Positions 32,433-45,700 of a stretch of 64,000 nt of DNA are shown piece after piece (position 1 is the stretch's first letter; every line of letters starts with the position of its first letter). The DNA is taken from contig VFFE01007640.1 of the NCBI GenBank assembly GCA_008921705.1, positions 675,884 to 739,883 on the forward strand, written 5' to 3'. The notes beneath the pieces were generated by a model that searched no databases, was not told the DNA's origin, and saw nothing but the letters and a program-made list of their open reading frames with translations. The DNA comes from Burhinus oedicnemus (lineage: Eukaryota > Chordata > Aves > Charadriiformes > Burhinidae). Both the position numbers and the translations under genes were made by a program.

Positions 32433-34750
32433 TATTAACTCTGTTCTTCAAGAAGTGTGTGGCATTGGGCTTTGTGGAAAGTATTTTTGAGTGCCTGAAT
32501 CATGATTTACACATAGAAGTTTAATGAGAGGTATGTCTGTGTGCAGATGGCTAATTGAAAGGTTGCTTTCCTTACCACTGTGAGAACTCTTGTGCACTTT
32601 TTGGGCTTCTCAGTCCATATAGCTGCACATGTATCTAATAAAAGATCCGAGTTAACATTAGTTTTTGTGGTCTCCACTTGCAGTCTTTCAAATGTGGAAT
32701 TCCCTCTTGATCAGACACAGAATGGGTAAATGCAGCCTGCTATAAAAGGTAGACCTGTTATAAAATACTTAATACCCTGCTAAAGCAGAATCTAATTTAT
32801 CCAAGCATAATTCAACTATTGCTAGAAATTGAATGTTTGAATGCATTTTACCTGTCTCCAAAAACCCCCTACTTAAATATATTGAAATAACCAAAAAATT
32901 GAAAAAAATTTTTAAAAAGAGCATAAAAATCAAAGTTTTAATTTTTTATTTTTTTTTAGAATTGGCCAAATATGTTGTGTAACCCTATATCTTTGATCTG
33001 TGGCTAGTTTCTATGAACATATATCTCAGCACGTTGATTCAGTGGGGGGGTTTTCCACTCTCATCGTGCATCCTGGACACCCTATCAGGAGTACACAATG
33101 CAGTTACTTCCCACAGGCACAAGTAGGCTTCTGACCTATGCAATTCCTATTTAGAAACTTGTGAAAACATTGAATAATCTGATCTAAACCCTTGATGGGT
33201 TAATCAGCTGTTTGCAATAAAGCTCTATAAAAAAATGTAAAACATTCTAAACAACCTGTATCTATGCAGTGTCTCAGCTTATCCTGTACTTCAGCACAAA
33301 CGTTTTTTCATTTTTCAAGTGAGCTCAGCTATTCCTGCCCAGCAGGTGTTTCTTTGAGTTGCAGGCGAGTCCAGCTGTTCTCTGGGCTCTGCTGCCTACA
33401 GTCCTGAGAAAGCGGGCTCACAAGCAGACATGTAAAGGTAGGAGCCTTAATCCCAGACTTGGATTGCGTTGCCACGTACTAAACAGTTAAATATTTAAGT
33501 TTGGATGTGTCCCTGCTGTAACCCAACTGAGTTACCGCAAAGACTGAGGTGACTCCTAGCGCTTGGGTGTCGAGAGAATGGGGATCTGTACTTGTGTGTT
33601 GGTAATGTTTTCAGCACAACAGGCGCCTCCCCTTGGCTACACTGGCTTTCTTTGAGTGAAGCGCTAGCCCCGTGAAATGCCTTACTTGAAAGAGAGATTA
33701 GTTCTGCTCAGTGATTAGTTTGGCTTTTCGGTTAGTCGCAGAATTAGAATATGGCTTATGCTGAACAGCTTTTCAGTTGAAGAAAGGCCTCTCCCTTCTT
33801 CCCACCGCTCCCCCAAGGGCCTTTACATTTCCTAGTGATGTAAACGTAGGGCCCATCTCTAGGCTTCTCTTTGCTTATGCCCATAATGCATACCACCATG
33901 TGTAGGACATGTGGCAGGACAACCTGAACTTGCACCTTGGAAAAAAAGAAACTTAGCCTCTTCAAGTCACTGTTTAGCCTTCTACCATAAGTGCCTGTGT
34001 GGGTGAGAGGGAGTTAAACAGAAATCTGAAACATGCTAATTAGGGTACAAGCCACAGGCAGTCTGCACAAGCCAGAAGCAACAGCCTGTAGCAGAACGTA
34101 TTTAGTGAAGTGTCCCAAATCCCCTTGATTTCTATAGGATTAGCATTAAGGCCAGTATGAGGCTTTTATATGGAGAAAGCTAGGTCTTCAGCAAATGAGA
34201 CATCTGGATTTGATAATTTTGTTACCGGCAAAATCTCTCAGAAATGAGCAACATGTTGTAAAACAGAGGGCTGATCAGTCCACTTTCTGGCAGCACGGCC
34301 AAGGCTTCTAACTCCTACTTAAACAATGGGTGAGAGGGTTCACTGCTCCAGTTAGGACAAAACTTACAGAAGTCACCCTTAAATTCCCAGCATTATGAAA
34401 TACCTTTTCTTTACAGTGTTTCTGTTGTGCAAGACAACTATAGGACACTAGTTAGGCCACAAGATGCAGAAAAGTGTCCATGTGTCACCACAACTATAAT
34501 CCAAGCAAAGCCTCGGTTGAGCTGGCGTTATGTATTCAACTGGCACACGACGTAAGAAATTGCAGTCTCAACAGAAAAAAAAAACAAAACCAAACCCTCA
34601 CAAGTGTTCTCTGGAAATTCAAAGTTAAAGAAATATGAGCATCACCCAAGTTGCATGTAAGTGCATGGTAATAAAAGCCATTTTAATAGAACTGAAGTCC
34701 ATGTGCTGGAACTGAGAAAGACCAATCCACCAAATGCCTAAAAAGCACGG

Positions 34751-34774
34751 TGGGGTGGGGTGGGGTGGGGTGGG
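34751..34774 (+). repeat. TGGGG pentanucleotide repeat, G-quadruplex-prone
   Basis: Four perfect TGGGG units followed by TGGG give five consecutive G runs with single-T loops. This is enough for an intramolecular G-quadruplex on the plus strand. Confidence 0.9.
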
Positions 34775-34860
34775 CTGCTAGCCACCGAGTGATTGAAGCA
34801 GCTGCTTACCTCAGCACGCTGCTGGTTTGAACCCTCTCTGAGCGATTTCCCCGTAGAGTC
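34775..34860 (+). repeat. Possible tRNA-derived SINE head
   Basis: A-box-like CCGAGTGATTGAAGCAGCTG is followed by B-box-like GGTTTGAACCC, with tRNA-like spacing. It does not fold as an intact tRNA by eye. It resembles diverged MIR-type SINE heads, but the match is weak. Confidence 0.3.
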
Positions 34861-37800
34861 AAGCAAGGGGATTATATTGCTTTATAGTCTGGCTGTGCAA
34901 GTATGATCCCTCCCCAGCCTGAGCCGCGGGGAATGTAGGTTACTTAACTTTTGGGCTGGTTTTTGAGCGGTTTGCAGCCTCTGTTGCAGCTAGGTTGTAT
35001 AACGAGGCAATCTTTCCACAGGTTCAGACCTGCATGTTTTGGGAAACGAGGGTAGGAGACTTGTTCTGCAACATTTGTTCTTGTTTGGCTGCTTTCTGAG
35101 AGGTTATTAAACACTCTACTTCTGTGGGCTAAAAGGAGTTTGCCAGAATAAGGTCAAGGCAGAAGCTAATGGACTGAAAAGTTACACTACAGTGACATGC
35201 AAGAACGGAGAATCTAATGGTATTAGCATCTTAAGCCACTGATGTTTTGCAGCTGGATGTTCCTCTGAAAAAGACTTTCCCTTGGATTTCGAGTCCACAG
35301 TAGAAGTAAGGATGTTTCTCTGTAATACTACACTTCAGAGCTCATGTTCTGCAGACTACCACAAACACTATGTTGTTTTAGGACATGACGTGGTAATAAG
35401 ATGCCAACAACTGTTCCCGTATGTGGCCCATCAAACATCTCCACTGAGCCATGGAAAACCGGGATTTGACATGGTGCTGGATCTTTTCCTCACTTTTAGT
35501 GATGAAAGTGCAGCAAGAGGCTAAAATTGTACTAAATAATGCTTTTCTAGAGAAACAATACTCGGGCAATTGCTGTAGCTGGCATGGGGAAGTTCAGCAG
35601 TTACTACTGTGAACAAAGCAGAGATCTACGCTTTGAAAATAAACCCGAGAGCTCAGGTCTCCTCGTATACCGCAGCTGCCGGATATCCAGAGCAACACGC
35701 TTACATCCAACACATCTTCAGTACCATTATCAGCTCAGACAACAGAACTTTTAAGGAAGTTGGCTGTTTGTTCCAAGGCTTTTTGATCTTTGCCTCAGGA
35801 AATTTCATGAGCAGAGAAGCAAGAAAAGGAATAAGAAATGTCTTTCAGTCAGCTCATAGACTGATTTGTTATCTTGGGCAAATCATCGCCCACAAGTGAA
35901 ATGGATATAGTATTTACTCAGCCTTCAGATACAAAAGGGTGCCAAGTGGGTGGCAGCAATGTTACACCTTCAGGGAAACCTGTTCAGGGAATCTCTCCTC
36001 CTCACTCGTTCTCCTGATCTGGTCAGCCAAGTCCCTCCATTCTCCAGTTTGAACATGGAAAACTTCAGTAACTCACAGTTTTTTCTTGTTGGGCAAATTC
36101 AGCAAAAGATGTCAAGACTTTCTGCTCTCTCCACTGCAGTGTGAGAGCGCTGCAAAGGTCAACAGGCCAAGGAGAAAGCTCTTATTTAGTTTACATATGC
36201 TCCCATTAACATGGATTTTTCTTCTGTATTCAGCACATTTCTTCACTACCCTGACATTATCTTGTCAATCTTCTGCTCCCATCAGCATTTCATACCTCTC
36301 CCAGTGTTTTTGGCACCTAATTCTCATTTTTCTGCCACAATCTTTATCTCAATTATGTCATGGCTTTCGAGTTGCAAGTCATTTATATCACTACAACATT
36401 TATACCAGGCTCTGAAAACAGGCACTTTTGCTCTAATAAAAGATGCAAGGTTTCACCTTGTCTCTTCTTGCTGAAAGGTTGTTTGGCAGCTGAGGGAGTC
36501 TGCGACTTAGCCCGGTAGCTGGTTGAATGGACCATCTGATGTCACATAAAAACAGTTTTTAAAGATTTCCTGAGGTACTGTCAATTTACTGCACAGGACA
36601 GTTCAGTTCCGTTTGTGACTCTGAAACAAAGAACAGAAGCAGCAAAAGAATTTAGATTTGTCTTCAGATGAAGATTCTACATTTGGGCTTTTAGAAAACA
36701 CCTGAGGTTCCTAGCTGTTCAGGTCCTTGTTCTGGCAAGAGTAATTGCCGCAAGAGGTGAATCCGGTTGGTTTAATTATATAATTCTCTGATTAAAAAAA
36801 AATTAAAATATTGTGATGATTCTGACACACTAGATTCCATCACAAAGCTCAGAAAGGAATGGCAGCCCTCTAACAAAGCACTGTATCCTCCACCGCTTGC
36901 TAGGAGCAGGCAGCTCTCCTGGGCAGTTTGCTCTCCTAGATTAAATAGCCTTTGAACTCAATTTTGAAGAGAACCAGGTTTTCACAACCCCCCATTATTA
37001 AAAATGAAGAAACATGTCTATGCTTTTTAAGTTAAGCTACAACTGAGTTTTATTCCAGCAATACTGAAAGTAAACATACTTATTAGGAACAAAATAAACG
37101 GGGAAAATAATCCTCAGGAGAATTCTCAGGCGAGTTTGTCTCTGAAGAGTAAACCAAAAGCAAGGTTTATTAGCAAGGCCTCCAACAAGAAAGCTCAACC
37201 TGCGCAGCAGCCGTGTTAAAGAGCGCAGAGCAACTATGAGTGAGCAGTAAAGGATAAAAGATGAATTCATCATCCCTGCAGAAAGAAGGGGTTTTTTGTT
37301 TGTTTGGGGATTTTTGGCACCTGCCTGATCTGCAATCTCAAGTCCATAGCGCCACAAAGGAGGTGCAAGGGATCAAAAAGATCGAAGAGCTAAGCAAGCA
37401 GATCTCTATCCTCGGTCAATAGCCTCAAAACGGAGACTGAAACCACTGTGCACAGAGCATCCCAGACCTAGAAAGATGACAAGGTTGGTGTCGGTTTTTA
37501 TCATAACCCAGCGCACTGGGCTAGGGGGGAGGAGGAAGGTCTACCTTGATCTTTCACACAAGCTCTGGGCTGCGTTTCAGAACAATTTGTACCCTGCTAG
37601 TTACCCATTTAGCTAATAGGACACAAACGTGCACCTCTGTTCCAGCTGACCTCCGATTCAGACAATTCACATTTTTGATACTCTGAGTGCGAGCAAAAAC
37701 TAAAAACAATTTGTTCTCTGGTGGTACAGTCCCACAGGGAAAGCCTCATTTGTAGGAAGGTAAAGATTTAAGTAAACTGTGTATGAAACTCCCCAGATCT

Positions 37801-38102
37801 GGGCATGTGCATCATATACTCTAAAAGTGACAGTTTCAGGGTTTTTTAATTCATGCTTTTACAAAGAAATTGTAAATCTACTGATCATTTTATGATGTAC
37901 ATCCTTCAGGACAAGCCTCGGGTCATGGAGAAGAGGGAAGTTTCATTTCTGTCACAACTGCCTGTGATGAGAACTGGCATGTAATGCAGACAGTGGTCTG
38001 AGCAACCTCTGCACAGCTTCACTTCTGCTGAAGATGAGGGGAGGTACCTAAATCATTATTTTGGTGTATTCATACTTCTTGCTCAGTTATAAACAGTACA
38101 AG

Positions 38103-39793
38103 TTTATTGCCATAAATATTTTGAAAAACTAGAAGATCGTGAAATATCATATTAAGTAAGGAATCCAGCTCTTAACGAGACAACTCATTATAGTGGAACT
38201 AAGGCCGTCTACTGCAGCACCACCGGGAAGATGTTGTCTAGGTGACGTCATTCACAGATTCACAGTGCTGCGCTTCCTGTAATACAAGATGCACATATGA
38301 AATACATTTGGTATTTTATTAAGTAAACAAAGCAATTATCAGTGCACATTTTAAGCAGCAAAAAGAAAAGAAGCACCTCAGACTTTCATACCGTAACAAA
38401 AGTTCTGTGGAAGCTGCATTTTATTTGAAAATCCACCCATTTTTGCTAACGTACATTTTAATATTTTAAACAAAAATAGAATCTGCAGAGACAATGCAGC
38501 AAGTATGCTTAATTCATGTACAGAATTGCTTTCATATCATTGACTATCCTTCTGAAGGCCCCACTCCACCCAAAAGTTATGATGTATTTACACAAAGCAC
38601 CGATCAACAGTGCTACTTTAATTCTTCATTAACTAAACACCCACTAGACATATGTGAGGAAGCTACTTCCCCTTTATTTACTTTTAAAAGGTATACGATC
38701 ATAAACATGGCACTAGCCAAATGAAAAGGCTTCCCCCCCAACACACACCACCTCAATTATTATTATTTTTTTATTTTTATTTTATTTTATTTTTTTTACA
38801 GAAAAGAAGGAAAGTCTTAAAGTGAAAGCAATTCCTCACATTCATTTTGGAAAGGCCTTATAATGTCAAATGTAAAAATAATGACATGCCAAGCACAAAG
38901 CAATAACGTTCCTTCCCAATGCACTAATGCTGAATTAAAAATGTAGTGCTTCTTCTAGTCAGTTAACTGTTCCCTTGCAAAATCCTAGGCACAGAATTGA
39001 CTATAAGGATTAATGCATTTTACAGCTCTTCCCTAATTCCCATATATACTGAGAATTCATTAGATTCAGACCTTTAAAATATTTAGTGCTCTGTATGTCA
39101 GCTGAAAAGCATTCTGAATCAGATTCATTCTTTGTGGATAAAAATCAGACATACTGTATACATCCATACTCATTTTCATAAGGAAGTTTTTTTTGATACA
39201 ATATTAATGTTAAATTGATAATCATAAATAAATACAAACAATAATACATAAGGAATGTCTACTGCAAACTGAATATATAATTTTTAAAAAAAGTTAATTT
39301 CCATTACTGCTGTGCCTACACTTGTGAGGACTGAAGAAAAGGTAACTGCAGAATTAAGAGTTAGGATTTGACCCTCCCCTGCCCAAAGTCTTGTTTCGAG
39401 TTACGGTAAAGGACACATCTCCATTCCAGACAGCATTTCCAAACACCAATCTCAATTTCCAGAATAAAGGCTTCTCTTCGTATGTTACCGATTATGGATA
39501 TTATTAGAAGCTGAAAGTATCGACGTGTTAGTCACCAGGACAAAAAAAAAAAAATAGATCTTAGTCTTAATTCATGGCAATTCTTGGCATTGTATTGTAT
39601 ATTGATGTTTTCTTATGGAGTTGTCCTGGGCTCCTTCGTTGGTCTTCATCATTTCACTGCATCATTTAATGGAAGAGGAGAGTTCAAGAGACTGAAGTTC
39701 ATTTTTTCCTGGAAGTGGGGGGGTTTACTGGTGAGCACATCTTTTTGGAGACGTTCCTTTCTCTTCCATCTAACACAGTTACATAAACTGAAT
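38103..39793 (-). CDS. PICALM: PICALM terminal exon (IQFM-stop and 3' UTR)
   Basis: The acceptor AATCTTTCCAG precedes ATT CAG TTT ATG TAA at 39793-39779, giving the invariant PICALM end IQFM. Only four codons and the stop are coding; the rest is AT-rich 3' UTR. Candidate AATAAA signals on the minus strand lie at 38320-38315 and 38108-38103. The end is set at the farther one provisionally, giving about 1.7 kb of 3' UTR. Other signals near 37.04 kb could extend it. Confidence 0.8.
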
Positions 39794-42700
39794 CTGGAAA
39801 GATTAAAAACCCTTGTGTTAAACATCCAACAGAAGTAGGACTTCACTATAAACCTGTGTTTTCTTCAAAAATTTCCATTCTTCAAATGCCCAAGCTACCC
39901 CAAGATTTGAAGTTTTGAACAGGAATAAAAATTTTACAAAATCAGGGCCAGAAAACAACCAAAAGCCATCAGGATGTTTTTCCAGCTACACCTGCCTTTG
40001 GAACAACTCTTTGCATTAAGCTGGTTTGTCCAACAATAAAAAAAACCAAACCACCCACCTACTTATCCCTGCAATACTGTCGGCAGCGGCTGCGTAACAC
40101 AGATCAACATCATTATGAAGAGAACTCAGGGTCACTTTTCACCCTGAACCAGAGGAAGTGCACAAAGAAAAGCAGGTGCTGTACGCAATGAAGCCTACTC
40201 TTTCTTTACACCATGTATTCTTGAATTTTTTCATCTTTTCCACTCATTTTAGTACTTAATTTCCACCCACCTCTGATTGATAAAGAAGAACAGAACTCCA
40301 GCGGCACGTCTATACCAAAATTTAACCCTCGCACGCATGAAGCCAAGTACCGCCTTCTGCATAAAGTGAACTCTTTGGTCAAGCAATCGGGTGAAGTGCA
40401 GGAGCAGACTGCCAGCAGCAGTCGGGTCTGCCGATAGCCACGAACCCTAAACATTTTCCCAATGAACTGGTCAAGAGCAGGTAGTACCAGTTCCTTCTCC
40501 CCAACTGCAACAAAGTACCCCGTGTGCTGGCTCTTGCAGTTCAGGAAGGAACTAGCAAACTTTATCTCCAACGGACTGCAGCAAAATGACTTGATCGGGC
40601 CTTTAAACCGCCGCAGTTAAGTATACCGAGTTTCCAAGTCACTTCCACAATGCTTCCAACTCAACATGACTTGTTTGATTTTCTTCGGAAACAGTTCTGG
40701 TCATGTTAATAAAACTCGAATTAGAGCTTTGATTTTGTTTTATATCACAAAAAACCAGCATCTCCCCAGAATAATGGACAATACCTAAGTTGTTCTACAA
40801 GAAATCCTGGAGAGAGAGCTCTGCAAAGGGATCCTTTCCTGAGGCTCTGTGAGGACTCTGACTGGAAGGGCTGGATGCTGCAGACAGCTAGTAGGAAAGA
40901 CGACAGAGAAAGGGAAAGAAAAAGAAAAAAAGGTCTCAGAATGACAGAATATGAAAGCTGAACGTGTAATGAAAGGACAAGGGGAGGTTAAGAGGCAAAC
41001 TTGGCAGAAATCAACTATTAAAACAAGGTGTTTGGTCATATGGAGAACAGAAAGCCTCTTCAATGGTCGGTGTAATGCAGAAACAAGCTGGACGTGACTC
41101 TGAAAGGACACTTCAATTGGAACGTGCCAAATAAGCAGATAACCTCGCACTTTCACAGCAGTTTTCTTCAAAAGAAGATAGAAAACCGTAAGCCTGACAC
41201 TCCTGTGAAACAGGTTAGCGCTCTCCCCGCTTTACTGGCAAAACTACCTACTGGCAGGGAGAGATGAGGCTGGGGGTCTGGCCAGAGCATGGCAGCTTTC
41301 CAAGGTGCCTTCTCCAGAAGGAGCAGCTCTCAACATCTTTTCCTCTCAAAATAGGATGTGTATAAAAAAAAGCTGGAGAGCAGACAACAGGTAATTGTCA
41401 ATTTGGGAGCACAGAAGGAGAACAGGGGATATATTCTGGGGGTGGGGTGGGGGGAGGGAGGAAAAAAGTTTGTCAACTGCTGAGGCTTTAGGTGAGAACT
41501 GAAGACTGAGACCGATAGTCTATACTATCTATATTAACAAAAATCACATCCTGTAGCCATGTATTTAATGCACCACACTACAAATTCAGCCATATAAAGC
41601 ACATAATTTACAAGTGGGTAATATTGGCATTCCAGCTGCTGCTGCTGGAAGGGACCAGTAACCTGCAGGCTGTAATTGCAGGCACATCTGCTATTTGTCA
41701 ATTTACTTTTTTTTTTTTTTAGCCCTTTTCTTTCTTTGTTAGTGCTTTCCCCGTTATAAATGGTGCTTTATTAAATTCTATTTCCCTCCTCCCTTGTAGA
41801 GCTTGCATGCTTTTGCAGTTACAAATAAAACAGTCGACTTTCTCCATTTCGGATTCCATCACTTTAACAGTTTACAAATACTTGAGTCACTAATCACCAG
41901 TGCATACTTGCACTTTATACACATTGCAAAAAACATCACATGAAGACGTATTTCCTTTGGAAATACCGACTGCCTGCCAACCTACACATGACAGGGAACA
42001 CGCTTATGGGAACTGCTTGCAGAAGCGCCCAGTGTGTAAATATTGCCATTACGAATTCAAATTTTTCACGTTAACGTCTATCTCAGAAACCACGTGGGGA
42101 AAAGGAGTTCCTTCAGGATCAGTACTCTCTATCTGGGTTGGAATCTTCATCTCCCTCCCAAAAACCCATTCCCAACAGGACACTGGGATCCAGTCCCCAT
42201 AAACAGATTATGGAAGAGCCATGAGACAGAATGGGAAGTGCTTGAGAAGCAGTTTCAGGATGTCAGAAGTTCCCTTTTAAACTTGGTTCTTCCCTTTGGA
42301 AAGCCATAGCTCACACACCCCACCACTCTCCAGGATTTGAGCCAGACTAACGATAAAGTCCAACAGAGTCATCACTTCAGCAAGCCGTGCCTGCTGCGAC
42401 TTGATTTCAGGAGACATTCTTCCTCTTCATGGTCAAACGGCTTGAAGTTCCATATTAAAAGTCCCATTAAATTGAGTTGGCAAATCTCCAACTGATATCA
42501 AGTCCAAAGTAATGTCCCAGTTTGAAAGCAGTGTGGAAGACTGGTAGGTTTAGAGCTCTGTCATTTGTGTAACATCAGCATGTAACCAGAAACAGAGGTG
42601 AAATTTCAAGGAAGCCTGTTCAGGTTAAATACTGGGAAAAAACTTGACAGCGCTACTTCCCAGATGCCGCAGCCAAATTCAGACAAGACACGGTACCTTA

Positions 42701-45700
42701 CAGTAAATACATATTTTACTGAGATTCCTCTAATTATTAAGAAAGAGGCCTAAAAAAAATGTGGAAAGTATAGCTAAGACAGTTTCCTACATTGCATCTA
42801 TCCAGAACACCGCTTATGAATATATCTGAAAACCAGAACCTACCTTAGCAGTTTCTAAGGAGAAGCATTTAAAACAGCACTGGCATCAGTTTCTCTAGGA
42901 CTAATACTCCTAGAACTGTGGATTTAGTGTCCTTACTGCCCAGCGCTTGTGTGAGCTGAAATGCTACGTACTGTGCTGGATCAGACCCACAGCTTAGTCT
43001 CGCCTCCAACAGCAGTCGTCACTTCTCGCTGCTTCCAACAAAGACAACCTCCCCGCCGAGTCACAGTAACACAGAAGAACCCGTCCATAAGTCAGCGTTG
43101 TGCCAATTCCCATCATTAGCTAGATACTGGGTTCTCATCAAAGAAGTCTGTCAAGCTGTTTTAGCATATATTTTAGGATTAATATGCCAAAAGGAGCACC
43201 CATAAGGTCTACTTTCTGGCATAAGTCTGTCCTGAACTTCATACCCTGTTCTTCCACAGTCTCCAATAAGACAAGGAACGAAAAAACAAACCAAAAAAAC
43301 CCCCACGAAACCAATTTCCTCATTTGCACATTTACCTATTCTTCATCATCACCAGGCGATCACTCCTACTATTTTTCTGTACAATTCAGTGACGTTAACA
43401 ACTGCAGCGTTACAATTCACACAGATGCTGGCAGCAGGCTGAATAATTTATTTATTCTATTTTAAATCTTAGAATTCTCACTACCCAGCTGCTTCCCCTC
43501 CTGAGGCTGTGTCCTTTTGGGGGTAATCAGACCGGAATATATAACACTTAAAGGCATACCAGTGATTTGGCAGTACTCTACCATGTTATATTAGCCAACA
43601 CCATAATGTTTTTGGTGGTGGTGAACATTCAAGCACTGCTGCCGTGCGTTACGACACTCTGGTCTTACAATGGGTAGTTACATTCCCCTTAACTGCACGT
43701 CACTCAGATCTGCCTTGTCTGAAACCCTCTGCATTTGCTGTACTGTATCACGTCTGCCGTCACTCTGGCTGCTCTTTACCCTTGTTTGGATCACTGATTC
43801 AGCCTGTTCCCGTCTCCTCCCCGCCAGCTAAATTTAATCACACAACTCCGACCATTCTCACTGCTCTGGGTAGCATGATAGAATAGTTTGCAGTGAGAAA
43901 AGCCCGCTATTTTATCATGATGAATACTATGATTTTCTTTCTCAAGCAGGAAATACTGACCCTAATGCAAGATAAGTGATTTCAAAGAAAAAAGGTACGC
44001 ACCAGTTTCTTACAAAACTATAACTTTTGCACCTTTCAAAGCAGCAACTGTTCTACTCTCATTCTCAATTGTTTCAAATTATTTTGCCCTTAAAAAAAAC
44101 CCAAACTAGCCTTGCTTTTGGTAGCAACAATTAGAAATAAAGTTGCACGCCTGTAAACAGAACACTTGAAAGAGAGGCAAAATAGGCATGTCTAGAGGTA
44201 GGAAAAGTATATTTATTAAGACAAATCCTTAAGAGTATCAAGCTAGGAACACCAGTTTAAATTATAAAGAAACTGGACAACATTGGGATGCCTATTTTAC
44301 CACTCTGTATACGAATTAGGAGGAGTTCCCAACACACTACAACTTGGCAATATAATTTTTCAGCAACAACTTCGTATCTGTCATTATGCTTTGAAGTACC
44401 TTCAAGTTTTTTTACTGCAGACAGCAACCAAGCTCTATGAGCAGACTGGAGGTAAGTGATATAATCTGGTGCTTTAAATGTAAATATGAAAAACAATTTC
44501 ATTTTTGGCAGTGATGACACCATGGACAAAAGCTGTATTAGAATAATGCTGTTTAGAGTGATCCATTTGGGATGTAGGCGGTTTGAGTTGCGTGCCTTTC
44601 AGATAAACGTTGTTGATTAAGATTTGCTTACTTACACCAAGAACACACATTTTTATTTCTTTATTTTCCTATTTCTAGCACAACAGGTGTATTAACTAAA
44701 CCTAAATAGACAAATATGCTCTCAGAAGAACCTCAAGAGTAAACATACAGTAAGTGTACTGTAATAATGTTGTAATTCCCCTCCGTGGCTATATGTTGGT
44801 AAGTGCCACCTCCACTGTATATGGGGAAGAAGTTCTCGCGTGCAGCCTTTGCTTCATTTAAGTTGCTTTATCGATGTCAGACTTCTGAAAACTCAACATC
44901 TGCAAGCAACGCAGACTGTGCGTCTCAGGGAAAACCCTTCCCGGTCACACAGCAAATGCCGATTCAAAGGGTGTGTTTTCTATCAAATTAATTCTCACAG
45001 GAGCCAAACCTGTTGTCAGATAAGCACAATAAATACAGCTCTGCACACCTCACTTGTGACTAATTCCTCTTTCTCCTGTTATGACAGCCAGCTGGGATTC
45101 AACCGAGACCAAGCCCTGCAGTGTCAAACGAAGCAGAAAGGCTCACCTAGCTATTCAGACCTACCTACCTATTCATAACCGCGTTAGGCAGGTAGGCAGA
45201 TTTATTTATTTTTTAAAGGGACATTTCAAAACTGATGTTTTGGGAATCGCAGAAAAAGTCTCTTATCCTTGAGGATCCTTTAACTTGTTCTCTATTTAAG
45301 AAGTCTTGTAAACACACTTTCCCCCCGTGAAACAATATAAAATCCACGTGAAGAATACCAAATCATGTGTCTGAAGTGACAGTGGATGTGCAAAGCAGGT
45401 CTCAGGAGTCAAAGAGAAAGTCAGTTGAAAACTGCATTTTTAGCTAAAGAAATCTAACAGCGTCCCTTTCAAATAAAGCCTTTAAAAAAAATAATTTAAA
45501 AAAAAATCTATTTTAGTAGAGAAAAATGGACGTACTGCCCACTGGCAGCAGAGAGCAGAGCCTCCCCTGTTAAAGGATCAGATTCAGGCATTGGAGAAGG
45601 GTTTGAGGCTCTTTTCCTCTCCAACCCACTGCTGAATTCTTTTCCCTCCACACTTTAGTCCCCAAAACACATTTACACCAATACATACTTAAGTGAAGTT

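Larger units (their letters stand above)
32433..38070. other. Intergenic region between convergent CCDC83 and PICALM
   Basis: About 5.6 kb without a gene I can support. There are several chance ORFs under 110 residues. Other contents are a TGGGG pentamer repeat with a possible tRNA-like SINE (34.75-34.86 kb) and AT-rich stretches. The longest open frames (35.6-36.5 kb) are Leu/Phe/Ser/His-rich with no recognisable domain. Confidence 0.6.

Noticed and set aside
35609..36474. Overlapping plus-strand frames of about 90-110 residues
   Set aside because: Several frames are open at once, with low-complexity Leu/Ser/His composition and no family resemblance.
40206..40571. 121-residue minus-strand frame in the PICALM last intron
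   Set aside because: No recognisable motif, no splice context and Cys/Leu/Arg-rich composition. It is most likely chance.
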